Shown here: positions 37,259 through 49,563 of the stretch, in pieces
Layout of the letters: each line of letters opens with the position of its first letter
Numbering within the stretch: the stretch's first letter is position 1
NCBI RefSeq assembly: GCF_030867095.1
Contig: NC_081829.1
Span: forward strand, 87,174,261 to 87,238,260
Length of the DNA stretch: 64,000 bases
Direction of reading: 5' to 3'
Source: Alligator mississippiensis
Taxonomy: Eukaryota; Chordata; Crocodylia; Alligatoridae
Program-made: the position numbers and the translations under genes
The notes under the pieces: generated by a model
Told to the model about the DNA's origin: nothing
What the model saw: the letters and a program-made list of their open reading frames with translations, nothing else
Database searches by the model: none

Positions 37259-38742
37259 CAAAAAGATGTACACTCTACTTTATTTGGAATAGCTATACCA
37301 TACCACTCTTCTGTCCAAAAGGATATATGACCAATAGGAGAAATATTTTAAAATATTTATGTTACCCAAGGCCAGTCAGGTCCAGAAGCAATGCACGTAT
37401 GAGGTAGTGGCTAGGCCAACTTCATAACCAAACTAGAAACTGAGATTTATATCAAGATCTGTTCTTCAGCTCTCCTTCAGGACATCATAATTTCTTCTTC
37501 CTGCCACTGATGCCAGGCAGAGCTGCAAGAACCACAGTTGTAATGAAACTGCCTTTAGACTCTGAGAAGCAATACTGGATCAGTTTAGCTTTAAAAGATT
37601 ATTTCAGAGACCATAAGGTAAAAAAATAGTTTAACAGTGGGTTTTACACTGCAAGAACTAATTGCTTAGGCTTCTATACTCAGATAAAGTTTTCTACTGG
37701 TTAACACACTGATTTGGATATTGCTGATAATCAGGTTTTTCCCAAGTATATATTTCATTCCCACCAAGTTGCATGTCTTTGGTAACCTGAAACTCAGTTA
37801 CTGAGAGAACTGTAACACATACCCTACTTTAAGATAAGTATCATTACATTCTGTATTTGTTCCCCAAACACATGGTCAAAAATAGCCACCAAACAATTTC
37901 CACTTCATATACATTGTGTACCTTCTAATCCATATTATTCAGACAAAATATAATCCATGACACCTCTTTTGGTATTTTCAACTTTTGTTAGTAATGGAAA
38001 TCGTCTGAACTAGACAAGAGAAAAAATTCCAAACAAAAAGAAATGTGGCACTAACAAACAATACAGTACACAATATGTTTAAACTACACTGGACTAAACT
38101 TAAGTCTGCAGTATATGACCTTATCAACACGATTACTTTCCACAACAGAGGTCCATGAATTATTTAAACTCAGCTACATTCAGAACCGATTAAGTTTCAT
38201 GCTATAGTCAGCCACTCGTATTGTAGGCATAATTTTTAAACAAGTATTTAAGAACTCACCCAGAGTCCAGAAAGACTTTTTTCTAATGATTTTTATTATA
38301 CACACAAAAAGACATCACCCTACTTGGACCTGGATTTACTATTTCAAAATTCTACTACCATCACCCTGAAAGTCAACATGTTGGCAAAATAGGAAGAAAA
38401 CTGCTTGTCATTAAATTTGTGCTATTTCAATAGCGGCAATAATTCCACTGCCTGTTAGATCACTTCCTAATTTAATCCCATGTCATCATGTTTACACAAC
38501 AAAATCATTTTTACACAACTTCATTAACCAAAATAATCAGCCAAAACAGGAGTTAGGGTGTCTGTCAGAAATCCCATACTTTTGCTGAATTTCATGAACA
38601 AAAAAACAAGGCTACTATGAGTTTGGTTTGCAGGGGTTGTTAACTATAGTCACTTTTTCACCTCTATCCAGCTTTAAATAACAGCACCAGTAATCATTTG
38701 GCCATACCCTGTAAAACTGGATTATATCAAGAGCAAGCATGG
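37259..38742. other. Intron 1 sequence, nothing recognised
   Basis: AT-rich intron without identifiable features. Confidence 0.55.
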
Positions 38743-38750
38743 TACTCTCT

Positions 38751-39015
38751 CAGGCGTTTTCAATCTTTTCTGGTCAGTGTACCTCCGGTAGATAGTGGAG
38801 AAGGGGGGGGGGGGGGGGGGTAGGCAGCCAGTCCACAAGTGGGGGGGGGGGGGGGAGGAGGGGTTCCCCAGCAGCTGGTTAATGACAGAGGAGGGCTGGA
38901 AGTACCAGCAGTGCAAGCAGTGCAGTCCTAGCAGCCCCGCTTCTCCACGCCACTGCACCCTAAGACCTTCCCAAATACCCCCAGGAGTACACGTACCCCC
39001 GTTTGACAACCCCTG
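38751..39015. mobile_element. hAT-type MITE containing two poly-G tracts
   Basis: It starts CAGGCGTTTTCAATC and ends GTTTGACAACCCCTG, with duplications TACTCTCT and TACTATCT (7 of 8). Runs of 18 G (38803-38820) and 15 G (38841-38855) lie in the left half. Non-coding. Confidence 0.88.
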
Positions 39016-39339
39016 TACTATCTGATGGATCACGACTCACATTTATAGATAGCCACAGATCCTGGTTTTCTATGTTTAAAAATTGCAAATTCCGATTTAA
39101 AACCCCCAAATCTGTTTTTCCATGATTAAAATGAAATGCCACTATATGTGTGCATACGTGCATGCATGCATCAGTTGAACACAATGTTTTATTGCTATAT
39201 TTACAATTTTAAAGCAATTTGGAAGCCTACCAGTGGCTCAATCACTATAATAAAATATATTTTAAATACCTATACCTTTTGGCTTTTGATTTTTGTTTTT
39301 TTATCATGGAAAAATCAGAGTTCCTCCTGCCCCCTTCAC

Positions 39340-40335
39340 TCACCAGGATGCAGGTTCAACTACGGCTGTCCTCCTCCTCTGCTTTGTATAACTCTGATGT
39401 GCCAGTGCCCTACCCATGCCATTGCCCCTTACTCCCAAGCTGCAGTCCCCCAGCCCTGCCAGTGCCCCTCACTCCCCACCCACAGCCTCCCGGCCCTGCA
39501 GGAAGAGGTCCCCAGGTGCCTGGGTTGAGTGGTTGTGGGAGGCAGGAGCACCCCAGATGCCAGGGCTACAGGGCCAGGCACATAGGTCCACAGCCCCCTG
39601 CCCCCCCCAAGAGCACTTGAGCTCCAGCTGCCACTGGAGTGGAGCATGAAGCCCAGCTCCCCCTCCCCGACGAGTGTCACAGCTGGAGTAGAGCCCATGA
39701 CGTGGAGCATAGAGGGAGGCAGATGCATCCAGGCCACCCACTGCAGGCTCGGGGACCCCCGCACTGCTGTTCCAGGTCCCACCCACTGCTTGGAGGCCTG
39801 TGCCATCAAGGCAAGGCATCCCTTGCCCACCTGGCAGCAGCAGGAGGACACACTCTGCACCTCCACCCCTGCTGCTGCCAGGCAGGAAAAGGGTGCCCCA
39901 CAACGGCAGCATGAGGCTCCCGGTAGCAGCATCAAGCCTACCCACCCCACCCCGCTCTGCCCTGTCACACAGGCCCCAGAGGGTGGGCAGCAGAGTGGGG
40001 AGCTCCAAGCCCACAGCAAGCAGCCTGCATCTGCCCCTGCCCCATACACGTCTTGGGCACATGAGACCCCAATGCCCACCTGGGAGTACGCACAGTGGTG
40101 GGGAGCCAGCCTGCCCACCATCCCCTAGACGAGTTGTCTGCTGCCCAGCTGGACCCTGCAGCCACACATTTCCACCCTGACCCCAGACCCCAAGCCCCAT
40201 GCATGTCCCCAGATGGACCCCCAGCCCAGCTCAACTCCCTCACTCACTATGGAGGCCTCAAATCTCCCTGCCTAGACTTACTTGCAGGGAGCTGCTCTCC
40301 ATGCTGCCTGGTCTGCCACATGCATGTGCGCAACA
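39340..40335. mobile_element. GC-rich transposon remnant related to 36268-37250
   Basis: About 1 kb of GC-rich sequence embedded in AT-rich intron. Its right part (GCTGCTCTCCATGCTGCCTG, then CATGCATGTGCGCAA) resembles the GCATGCACACAGCC and CTCTCCAAGCTGCCAGGC blocks of the element at 36268. Terminal repeats were not located. ORFs of up to 243 codons across it are compositional. Confidence 0.45.
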
Positions 40336-40643
40336 CCCTAACCTACAGATTACAGTTGTAAAAACAAATAGCCTCCATGGCCAATTAAAAAGTATCTGAC
40401 AGCATACCACACACTACTCACAAATCTTTTTTATGCCATATAACCTTTGCTTCAGCAGCATTCTACAAGTCACTTCCTTAAAATATCTGTTCAATTCTTT
40501 GCAAGCTTGAGGTTGTATACACAACTACCACCCAACCTTGGCAGAGGTCATTGGCAATCATGGATGACACAAGCTATTTTACAAAGCAGAACTGCCCTTC
40601 ACGCTGAAAGGATGCCTTTTTAATTGAAAGACCTACTACCCTC

Positions 40644-41289
40644 TGTCATCTGGGGTTATCATCAGTGTCATCGTTGCAGTTGTCCTTGTTGGGTGTTATT
40701 GATGTGTCGTCGGTGTTGAAGTTTCAGGAACTGCAGTGTCGACAAGTCACAGACAAGAGATTCCAACACCAATCTCGTCTTAAAGAACGACCACAGGCTC
40801 AGTTCAGCAGCAAAGATTCGACCTTGTTTATTGTCTAGATGCACAGCCTTAACACGTTTTATTCTAACAAGCACATCAGACCAGAAGTTAAGGCATTTGT
40901 ACCTGTGACAAGGCAGTTGGCACAACACCAGTCTCCCCCAGGCTGCTACAAAATTACCTTGCTTTCCAATTCTCTTTTTATACAATGATCAAAACAAATT
41001 GCATATTTCATTCCATCTGTCTCTTGAATGCTTCAAACCAACCTGTACCCTAAGCTTGTTTCACATTCTGACCTGGGTGTTCCCATTCCAGCCTTATTAT
41101 CCTGTTACTAGACTAATCCCCCCCCTCCTATCTCTTGTTAGGAATGCACATCTGGTTCACATGCCAAGTTTTGTTTATGTGAAGAGTTCAGGCATCCATC
41201 AGTTGACTGGTGAGGCCTATTCTGGCAATGCTTTAGCAAGGCCTTTGTATGAGCAGCATACATTGATCAATGCCCCAGCAAGGCCTACA
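40644..41289 (-). mobile_element. Solo LTR of an endogenous retrovirus
   Basis: Read on the minus strand it begins TGTAGGCCTTGC and ends CCAGATGACA (TG...CA ends), with perfect 5-bp duplications CCCTC at 40639-40643 and 41290-41294. A TATA box (TATAAAAAG) lies at 40974-40984, and AATAAA signals at 40858-40863 and 40827-40832, in U3-R-U5 order for minus-strand transcription. No internal viral sequence is adjacent. It differs in sequence from the LTR at 29676 and so represents another family. Confidence 0.92.
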
Positions 41290-41294
41290 CCCTC

Positions 41295-44177
41295 TGGCTA
41301 ATTCAGTTTTAAATACTTTGTCATATTAAGTATGGAATCACATATTTTGACTAAGCCAATACAAACCATGGGAGAGTTAGCCAGTATCAGATGTCACTAG
41401 CATGTCAAATATACTGATGAAATTAAGTCACAGAGTTTTTACTGCTGGGTGATATGCAAGCCAAAAAGAACCAAGCTGAATATGAAAGTCCAGCTAAAAA
41501 TTGAGCAGTTGTACTCTTCCTGATCAAATATGTCCAATTTAAAGAAATAATAAATACAGAACTCAAAGTGACTCAGCAAAAAAGGTGCACAAGCACTGAA
41601 ACATTCAAAGCACAGGTGCAAGCAGCAGGCATAATTGTATTTAAAGGAAAAAAAATAAATAAAGAACTATTACCTAGGTTCAGTAATCATCCCAGAACCA
41701 GACAACAGATTTGTTCCTATTTGAAAGTCAGGGGACACCAACTGGCCCCATTATGCACTAATGTCTCCATGTTTCCTGGTCCCACACCAGTAACACTACA
41801 GCTACCAAACTAAGAGGCCCTCCTATGCTGCTGCAATTGCCACTAACATTTCTAATGATTCCAATGTAGTATGCACTTGATTTCACAGATTTTTTGTATC
41901 CCTGCTACCCTACCCTCTAATCAAAAGGGAGTCCAGAATATCTTACTAACATTTCATGGCTTTACATTTATTGCTGCAGCTTTAGTGCCTCTGTCCCACC
42001 CAGAAAAGTTTTCCTTCTCTACAGAACAGCTCGCTACAGTGAACCATCCCCATGAACAGTCAAGGCTCAAATAAATAAAGTTGATTTCCCATGTTGTTTG
42101 AACCTTTCCAGCTTGTGTGGACACAATTTTTGTACCAATTTACCCATATCAGTTTAAAAAGAAGTCAAATGGTGCAGCCTCCACATGCAATAAGATGTAA
42201 GTGTATTAGATAGCTTAGTTCCACATACTTTAACAAACATTAATTCTACAAAACAGTGAAGACTGCAAAGTCAGTGAGCTTGCTTTGGAGTGCTTTGATT
42301 TCACGAACACAGGCTATGTTTTCCCCAAAACACCTGCCTCCTTTAGCGCTCTTCAATATTGGTTTGTTCCTCATGATCAGTGTCTGGCCCAATACATTAC
42401 TTACTGCTTGCTATTCAAACCCATCCATGAAGACAGATTATTACATTTCTTCAGGGGTGTACTATTATGATGAGCATCACAGAGACAAGTACTTCTTGCA
42501 CATTAAATATTATCTCAACATCTTCTTGAGGTGAGGGGTTATCGTCACCCCTTTTTTGCATTTAGGAGCTCAATGCAGAAACTAAAAGTCAAAAGTTACT
42601 ATTAAATTTGGGACACTACATTTGAGGTAATTAAAGGCCAATTTTTCAGGGTTCTTAGCATTATGTTTGTACCTCATATATTCAAAGTGCTGCTGCAATT
42701 AATTTCAGCTGCAGCTGAGAACAGTTAGCACTCCTGCTAATCAAACCCCAGAACAGGAAGGCCTATAAACAGAGTATCATCTTTGATTCAAGCCTTGCAT
42801 CCTGCTGATTCTTTCTGTACAAAATCTCCAAGGCACAGGCTTTCCCATCTACTATCACAGCTAGAACACTTGCTCAGGTCCTCCTCTTGCGCCTTGATCT
42901 CTGCAACAGTGTTCGCTCTGCCCTTCACAAACGTCATTTTGCCTCACTCACTTCTACTGCAAAATTCTGCTGCAGAGATCATTCAAACAACTGAGGGAAA
43001 TTATGTCACCCTTCCCAATTAGCTACTGCTTCTCTATCCCTATAAAAACAAAACAAAACAAAACACAAAACAAAACAAAGCTACTCACCCTCACTTCAAA
43101 GTTCATCACAACATACTACTCCATCCATTATCTGTCATTCACCCTCAGTGTCAACTTTCTCCTCCAATTGCCTCTGATGTGACCTTCCATCACTCACTCA
43201 TTTAAAACAAGCGCCATGATGTTCCCACCCCTCCTCCCATACTGCTCTTGGCAGAATTCCCTAAACATTCACAAAACAGACAGCAGTAATGCTGATGGTG
43301 TCTGATCTGTAGTTAACTTGGATACTAAGATATTAAAGAATGAGTATCAAATATTTGCCATAATCACCTACTACACCTCAGAAGATTGGACTCCTTTTTT
43401 GCATACTGATAGCTATATGACTATGTCCATCCTTCTGATAGTTTTAATATTAAAGTCTAAACAGGTCATTTCAAACTAGCAGTTTATGATTATTATAAAA
43501 TAGATTAAATTCAATTCTTAAAATTCCTACAATAACAAGCCACTGGTTATATATGTTATGCCTGCTTATATATGATATTCCGAAGAGCATGCTGAAGTTC
43601 CCCTGTGTTAGCTTACTAAATTTTGCATTACATGTTCAAGAACTTTAGCTTGCTTCACTTTTTAAAATTAAGTCAGGAATAAACTTATGGAAACAGCATT
43701 ATGCAGTGCAAATTCAGAGCACCTGTAGCTGCACGGATACATTCTTAGCATTAGTATTCTATGTAAAAGATGACCTGACTCGTTAAGAATACTAATATAC
43801 ACAGGCCAAATGAATGACAGGTAATTCCCCTTATATTTTACTGATCTGCTCTAATGAAAGCTGATTCCATGTTCTCTATTTCATAAGTGGATTATCCTAT
43901 GGGATAAGTTGATCAAGACAGGTACTATCTGGTGGGAACGTGGCTGGAGGAGAAAGAGAGAGAGACAAAATTTACTACTCAATAAGGAGTGCAGAGAAGA
44001 AAAATGAAAGCAAGTTGGAAGTGTGGAAACCCTGTTTGCTAATGGTGACAGATTCAGTGAAACTAAAATAAACAAGTTACTCTGTACAGTTAATCACAAA
44101 CTATTCATACAGAGAATATCAGTAGATTTGGCTAAAATCTCTATTTTTCCACAGCACTGTCATTCCCCTCTACAATT
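41295..44177. other. Intron 1 sequence with (AAAAC)n
   Basis: AT-rich intron with an (AAAAC)n run at 43044-43079. Nothing else recognised. Confidence 0.55.
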
Positions 44178-45100
44178 TTAATCACAAATAACTTTAAAAA
44201 GAAGTTTAGAAGCCATTTGGGGAAATAATGGTACGGACATACCTAGATAAAAGATAGATATAGAGACAGCACAAGTTTTTCTGAAGCCAGATGCTGGGAA
44301 AGGACAGCACAGGAGACAGTATAAAATAGAGCGAGTGATTAGAATACAATAAATGGAAAAGCAGGAGGGAGGGGGAAAGGAGAAGGGGAGCACCAAAAGA
44401 GACATACAAGTAAAGAACCCATAGGAAGAGGAGTCACACACAAGAGAATCCAGGTAATGGGATAAGAATCTGTAGTCCCCATTTAAACCACACTTAACAC
44501 AGTCCATTATGTGGATGATATGTTGTTCCACAATTTCCTGTTCAAATTGTTTTTTCAAATATTTCTGCCCAAGAATAGCAATCTTGAGGTCAGCAGTGGA
44601 GTATCCAGGGAGGCTGAGGTGTTCTGCCACAGGCTTGTGTGCCTTTCTGCAACTGATATCAGATCAGTGTTCATTCATTCTTACATGCAGAGATCACCGT
44701 GTCTGTCCAATATAACTAGCATACAGGCATTGTAAGCAGGCAATGGCTTACATGACATTGACAGAGTTGCAAGTGAATAAGCCTTGGATGTTTTATTCAT
44801 TATCAGGTCCACCATTGATGTGGTCTGTATTGATGTGGGGATACAGTAGGCAACTGTGTCCATTGCAAGGCCTGGTGCCTTAGTGAGGAAGAGATTTAGT
44901 CTGTTGCTTGACTTATGGCACTGGAGGTTCTATAAGCCAGGACAGGCTTGCCCCCAGTGGTACCTTGAGACAGTCATCCTTTTCCAAGAGGTGATAGAGG
45001 TAATTAATAATGTATCTAAGGTGTTTGCTCTGGGGGATATAAGCAACTACCACAGGGATTCTGCCCCAGCCAATCTAGGATACATGCTGCATATAGTGAC
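44178..45100 (-). mobile_element. Penelope-like retroelement, C-terminal GIY-YIG region, decayed
   Basis: The minus-strand translation, with interrupting stops, contains HSCLLYPHINTDHI, then FTCNSVNVM, AIACLQCLYASYIGQTR, then RKAHKPVAEHLSLPGYSTAD and LKIAILGQ. The order (a cysteine/histidine-bearing linker, a YxI...YIGQTR core with downstream Arg and His, and a hydrophobic tail) is that of the GIY-YIG endonuclease domain at the C-terminus of Penelope-like elements. The frame is broken by in-frame stops at several positions, so it is non-functional. Sequence beyond about 44500 toward lower coordinates is 3' non-coding and shares words with 11985-12030. Confidence 0.75.
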
Positions 45101-45159
45101 TGCACTAAGAGCCACACTACACATGGCACCCAAGTGAGGCCAGTGCAGGACCCTCCTTC

Positions 45160-45780
45160 CCCTCCAACAGGCCAATAATATACTGGATTGTATTAACAGG
45201 GTTGTCACTTTAAAAATCAAGGAAAAGGATTCTTTTGTCCTATTCAGGATTAGTGAGGCCTTACCTGGGGTACTGTATCTGTGTTAGCTCCACACTTGAC
45301 AAAAAGATGTGGACAGATTAGGAAAAAGTCCAGTGGAGAGTAACAACAATGAGCAGAGGCCTGGAAGCATGATTTATGAGGAAAGACTGAAAGAACTAGG
45401 GTTAGTAAGTCTGGGGAAGAGACGACTGAGTGGGGATTTGATAACAGTTTCCAAATACCTGAATGGCAATGAGAGAAAGGATGGAAATGAGCTTTTCTCT
45501 GTGGCCACAGGGGATAAGGCTAGAAGCAGTGGACTCAAACTGCAGCAGAAGAAATTTAGGTTGGACATTAAGGGAAACTGACTGTGAGGGTGGTCAAGCA
45601 CTGCGAACAGGCTACCTAGAAAAGTTTTGGAATCTTCATCCTTGGAAATTTTCAAAAGCAGGTTGAACAGACACTTGGCTGGGACAGTGTAGTCAGGAAT
45701 GACTCTGCTTTGAGCAGGGAAATAGTCTGGATGACTTTGCAAGGTCCTTTCCATATGATCCAACACATATGATCCCAATA
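45160..45780 (+). mobile_element. CR1 LINE 3' end (diverged)
   Basis: Contains CTTACCTGGGGTACTGTATC, the GTCCAGTGGAGAGTAACAA block, AAGAACTAGGGTTAGTAAGT, then GGTTGGACATTAAGGGAA and a terminal CAAGGTCCTTTCCATATGAT. The order is the end of ORF2 and the 3' UTR of a CR1. The translated part (YEERLKELGL...KRRLSGDLITV) is CR1-like and truncated. Confidence 0.88.
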
Positions 45781-46075
45781 TGGTTTGAGACCAAGTGGTC
45801 TTCCACTCATTGCCCCAATAGCTTATTACAAGTTGGATAACCATACTCCATAAATTTCAGAATTCAGAAGTTAGCACTCCTTTTATCTGAAGGCAGCATA
45901 CACCCCAAGGTGGTCTTAAATAAAACTAGGTTAATTCGAGGTGTGGAGGGGAAGTATCAAAGGCAGTGGGTATAATATCCATGTTACAGACCTAGATAAC
46001 AGCATCAGAAAACAGACTAAAAATTTTAAATCAGTGAATCTAGGCAGGAGTAGAGGTTTTACAGTTAAGTTTATC
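45781..46075. other. Intron 1 sequence, nothing recognised
   Basis: Short interval between a CR1 and a hAT element. Nothing recognised. Confidence 0.5.
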
Positions 46076-46083
46076 TTTTATGC

Positions 46084-46432
46084 CAGTGGTGCTCGACCTC
46101 TCAGGCTCCATGCACCACTTGCTCAGCCCAAGGCTGGTCCACGGGCAGATCCAGCTCACAGGATCAGCTTTCAGGTGTGATCCAGTGCACTAGCACAACT
46201 CCATAAGTCATATTAGGCAGCAGTGACCACACACACAGAGCTGTGTCATCTGGACCATGGGCCTTCCCATGCATTAGAAAATTTAGTGGCAGGGAAGCAG
46301 TGTCTGTTAATTGCCACAGCTCTGGGAGCAATTAACTCTGCAACTGTTATCCTGCTGCCAAAGTTCGAGACCCAAGGGGCATCCTGCAGGCCAGATGACA
46401 TGGCTCTGTTGGCAAGAGGCTGACCACCACGG
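46084..46432. mobile_element. hAT-type MITE
   Basis: It starts CAGTGGTGCTCGACCTCT and ends AGAGGCTGACCACCACGG, an 18-bp imperfect inverted pair. Flanks TTTTATGC and CTTTATGT agree at 6 of 8 positions. 349 bp, non-coding. Confidence 0.8.
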
Positions 46433-46749
46433 CTTTATGTTACCACTGTAGCGATGAAGATTCTCTTAGCAATTCCTTTCCTGCTTATGCCACTTAAATC
46501 ACGGATGTTTAGGTGTGAATATCTGTCTCAAGTGGCAATACAGCAAAGTCTTTGCATCAATAGGTAGATTATTTCTGTTAACATCTCATTTATAGTAAAA
46601 TATGCACGACCAAGTATTTGATGAAAGCCAACATCTTGTTTGTCTCAATACTGTCTATAAAAGTTTGCTTAACATATTGTACTTCAAAAGAACCCTTAAA
46701 TTATGGTTAGGCAGGAGCACTATTTTCTTACATTCAACTTGACAGCTGC
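46433..46749. other. Intron 1 sequence, nothing recognised
   Basis: AT-rich spacer between two hAT MITEs. Confidence 0.5.
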
Positions 46750-46757
46750 CACTAAAA

Positions 46758-46944
46758 CAGGGGTGGGCAAATTGCAGCCCGAGGGCTGGATGCAGCCCGC
46801 CAGGCCATTCTATCCGGCCTGAGGGGCCCCTAAAAAATTTAGAAAATTAATATTAATCTACTCCGGGCTGCCTGTTATGTGGCCCTCGATGGCTTGCCAA
46901 AACTCAGTAAATGGCCCTCTGCCCAAAATGACTGCCTGCCCCTG
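46758..46944. mobile_element. hAT-type MITE
   Basis: It starts CAGGGGTGGGCAAATTG and ends ACTGCCTGCCCCTG, with duplications CACTAAAA and TACTAAAA (7 of 8). The subterminal CAGCCCGAGGGCTGGATGC and ATGTGGCCCTCGATGG are characteristic of a short hAT MITE. 187 bp. Confidence 0.93.
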
Positions 46945-47061
46945 TACTAAAAGATGCTCATTCAGAGCAAAGTCTATTTGTATGTGGACTGTTCCTAGTC
47001 TAGTGGCATGATAACATTAACTCCCTTTTAGTCTCAATGTTATTAATGAAGTTAACTGAAA

Positions 47062-47915
47062 CTCATATCACCACACTATGGGGAAGTGTGGTTACACTAG
47101 AGGATAGGCTGGCGATTCAGGCTGACCTGGACAGGCTCACAAGGTGGGCAGATCAAAACCTGATGTCATTCAACATGGAGAAATGCAAGGTGCTCCACCG
47201 TGGGAGAAAAAACCTGCATCACACTTATAGGTTCAGCAGCACTGCACTCGCGAGCACCGCAACCGGAAGAGACTTGGGGGTAATTACCAACCACAAGATG
47301 AACATGAGCCACCAATGCGATGCTGCAGCTGGCAAAGCAAACAAAACTCTGGCTTGCATCTACCAATGCATCTATCTCAAGCAAGACCTAGGAAGTCATT
47401 CTCCCGCTTTACTCGGCCTTGGTGAGGCCACAGCTGGAGTACTGTATCCAATTCTGAGCTCTGCAATTCAGAAGCTTGAAAGAGTCCAGAGGAGAGCACC
47501 TGTATGATTAGAGGCCTGGAGGATAGGCCCTACGAGAAGAGACTCCAGGAACTGGGTTTGTTCAATCTGCGTAAGAGAAGACTCAGAGGTGACTTGATAG
47601 CCGCCCACAAAGTACGCCGGGGTGAACACAAAGATCTAGGGAGCAACTCTTCAGAAAGGAGGATAAGGACCAACAGGCACAAGTTAACTGAGGAAAAATG
47701 TAGGCTAGACACAAGGAAAAGCTTCTTTTCCATAAGGGTATCTAGAATCTGGAACACGCTCCCGGCAAAGGTAGTATAGTCACCATCCCTGGAGGTGTTC
47801 AAGAGGAGGCTGGACAAGCTCATTTGAGCCCAATAACCTCCTGCCCATGGCAGCAGACCAGACTTAATGGCCTTACAGGTCCCTTCTGGTCCTTCTTTCT
47901 ATGATTCTAAAATTC
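47062..47915 (+). mobile_element. CR1 LINE, C-terminal ORF2 and 3' UTR
   Basis: The open frame (RLAIQADLDRLTRWADQN, then MSFNMEKCKVLHRGRKN, GRDLGVITNHKMNMSHQCDA) is the C-terminal part of CR1 reverse transcriptase. A frameshift near 47505 moves the frame into EDRPYEKRLQELGLFNLRKR and onward. It ends with CAGGTCCCTTCTGGTCCTTC and a TCTATGATTCTAAA-type tail. 5' truncated; not functional. Confidence 0.95.
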
Positions 47916-49555
47916 TATTTTTATTAAATTCAATCTATTCCATTGTATATACCAAACTCTGGGCATGCAGCTTTCAGAAATGGCCAGTCCAGAGGAAAGC
48001 TCATGACAGGTCAAAACTGAAGTGAGAACAAAATACAAGTGCCATCTCTTTCCCTGAAGGTATTCTAAAAGAGCCAGTACTGTAACATACATTTTTCTGG
48101 GGAAGTGCCATGTTCGACAAATTCATATTTGCCCTATGGTTCTAGCTACACGGGTGGGAGGAATTTTTAAAACACCCCCGCTTGCGTCATGGAATCTTTA
48201 ATGGCATAAGAGGTGAGAAGCTGTGTTGGACTGAATGTTTTCTGTGTAAAATTTAAGTAATTTTATATTTATCTCTGAAATATCAGTACTGCTGTCAGTT
48301 CAGTACTGACAGCAGAAAAACATCACATAAAATCAACACTTTCAGAGACCAGTTTTTCGCCTCAGAAGTGTCTAGTCCAAGCAGTGACATGCATACACCC
48401 AACCCTGCTCAGTTCAAGAGATAAGACTGTCATGGCTGCAGGTGGCATACCTGACCTGAAATTCTGAAGGATAAAGACACAGCCAATCTCCTCTTGGCAC
48501 AGAGCTCCTATTGCTTTTTCATACCCTGGGGAAAAGACTGTTTAGTCAAAACTCTAGGCCTGTTCCTAACTGATCACTTGCATTAAGGTTCATTAAGTTT
48601 ATTTTTTGCAATCTACACAGAGATATTTGCCAGGAACTCTTGAGCAGTATGTAAGCGAAATGTGTTAACACCAAGACGCAGTTATTCAAGAACAAAATTA
48701 TGTGTTTACACAACTTTTGTTTTGATCACCGAGTAAGTTTTTCCATACAACAGAAATGTACTGTAGACAATAAAAACTATTAACTGCACAAACTGCTAAA
48801 TGATCTAGAGATACAACAGTGCTTTTAGCTTCACCAGCAGAAAAACTTCTTAAATTAGAGAAAGCCTCTGTAACTACAAGCAGATGCATCCCAATCAGGA
48901 CATAAGCTCAGACTTCTTACACAGACAACCGTCAAAGATATTATTAAATATAGTGAACACATACACACAACCTAGGTTTCCTCTTAAGAGCTCATGCCCA
49001 TGGAAAGAAAACTTATTTATTGAGCAATAGAGTCTAATAATATTTACAAGCTTATTTGACCTTTAAATAGAAGGTCCTTCAATGAAAGCTTTTGTCTTGC
49101 TCTCCATCTGAGGGTTAATCCATAGAAAGTACAAGGACTGATGCTGATTAAACATTCAACAAAGAAAGGAACTGTGAAGAATACCATAGTTTTAAATTGT
49201 GACATTTTGACAAATTCGGAAACATTTTGGTGCATACAAATTATGGCCACTGACTTATCACAGAGCCATCAAATTACTCCAGACACTAATAGATATTGGC
49301 CAGTACGAATGCCAAACAATAAGAACACCGTCATTTTTTTTAAAAAACCCACAGTATCAGATCAAGTGAGCACAAGAAGTTCAAGAAAATTTATGCCATA
49401 CATCTCTAAATTAGTCCATAAGGAGCAAATTCTCTCTCTCACAGACACACACCCTTAGTATTTAGATTACTATTGCTAACAACAACAAAAAACGACACTT
49501 GAAATTGGATAATTTTATCTTTTTCAAGTTTATTTTGAACATGTGAAATTATTTG
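47916..49555. other. Intron 1 sequence with one small perfect hairpin
   Basis: AT-rich intron. CTGCTGTCAGT at 48289-48299 pairs perfectly with ACTGACAGCAG at 48305-48315 across a 5-nt loop. No gene was recognised. Confidence 0.6.
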
Positions 49556-49563
49556 GTCTACAG

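Noticed and set aside
36730..37407. 225-codon plus-strand ORF
   Set aside because: It is Pro/Ser/His-rich and spans the GC-rich core of the 36268-37250 transposon and runs out into intron; composition explains it.
39429..40200. 230- and 243-codon minus-strand ORFs
   Set aside because: GC-rich repeat remnant, opposite frames equally open, no recognisable domain.
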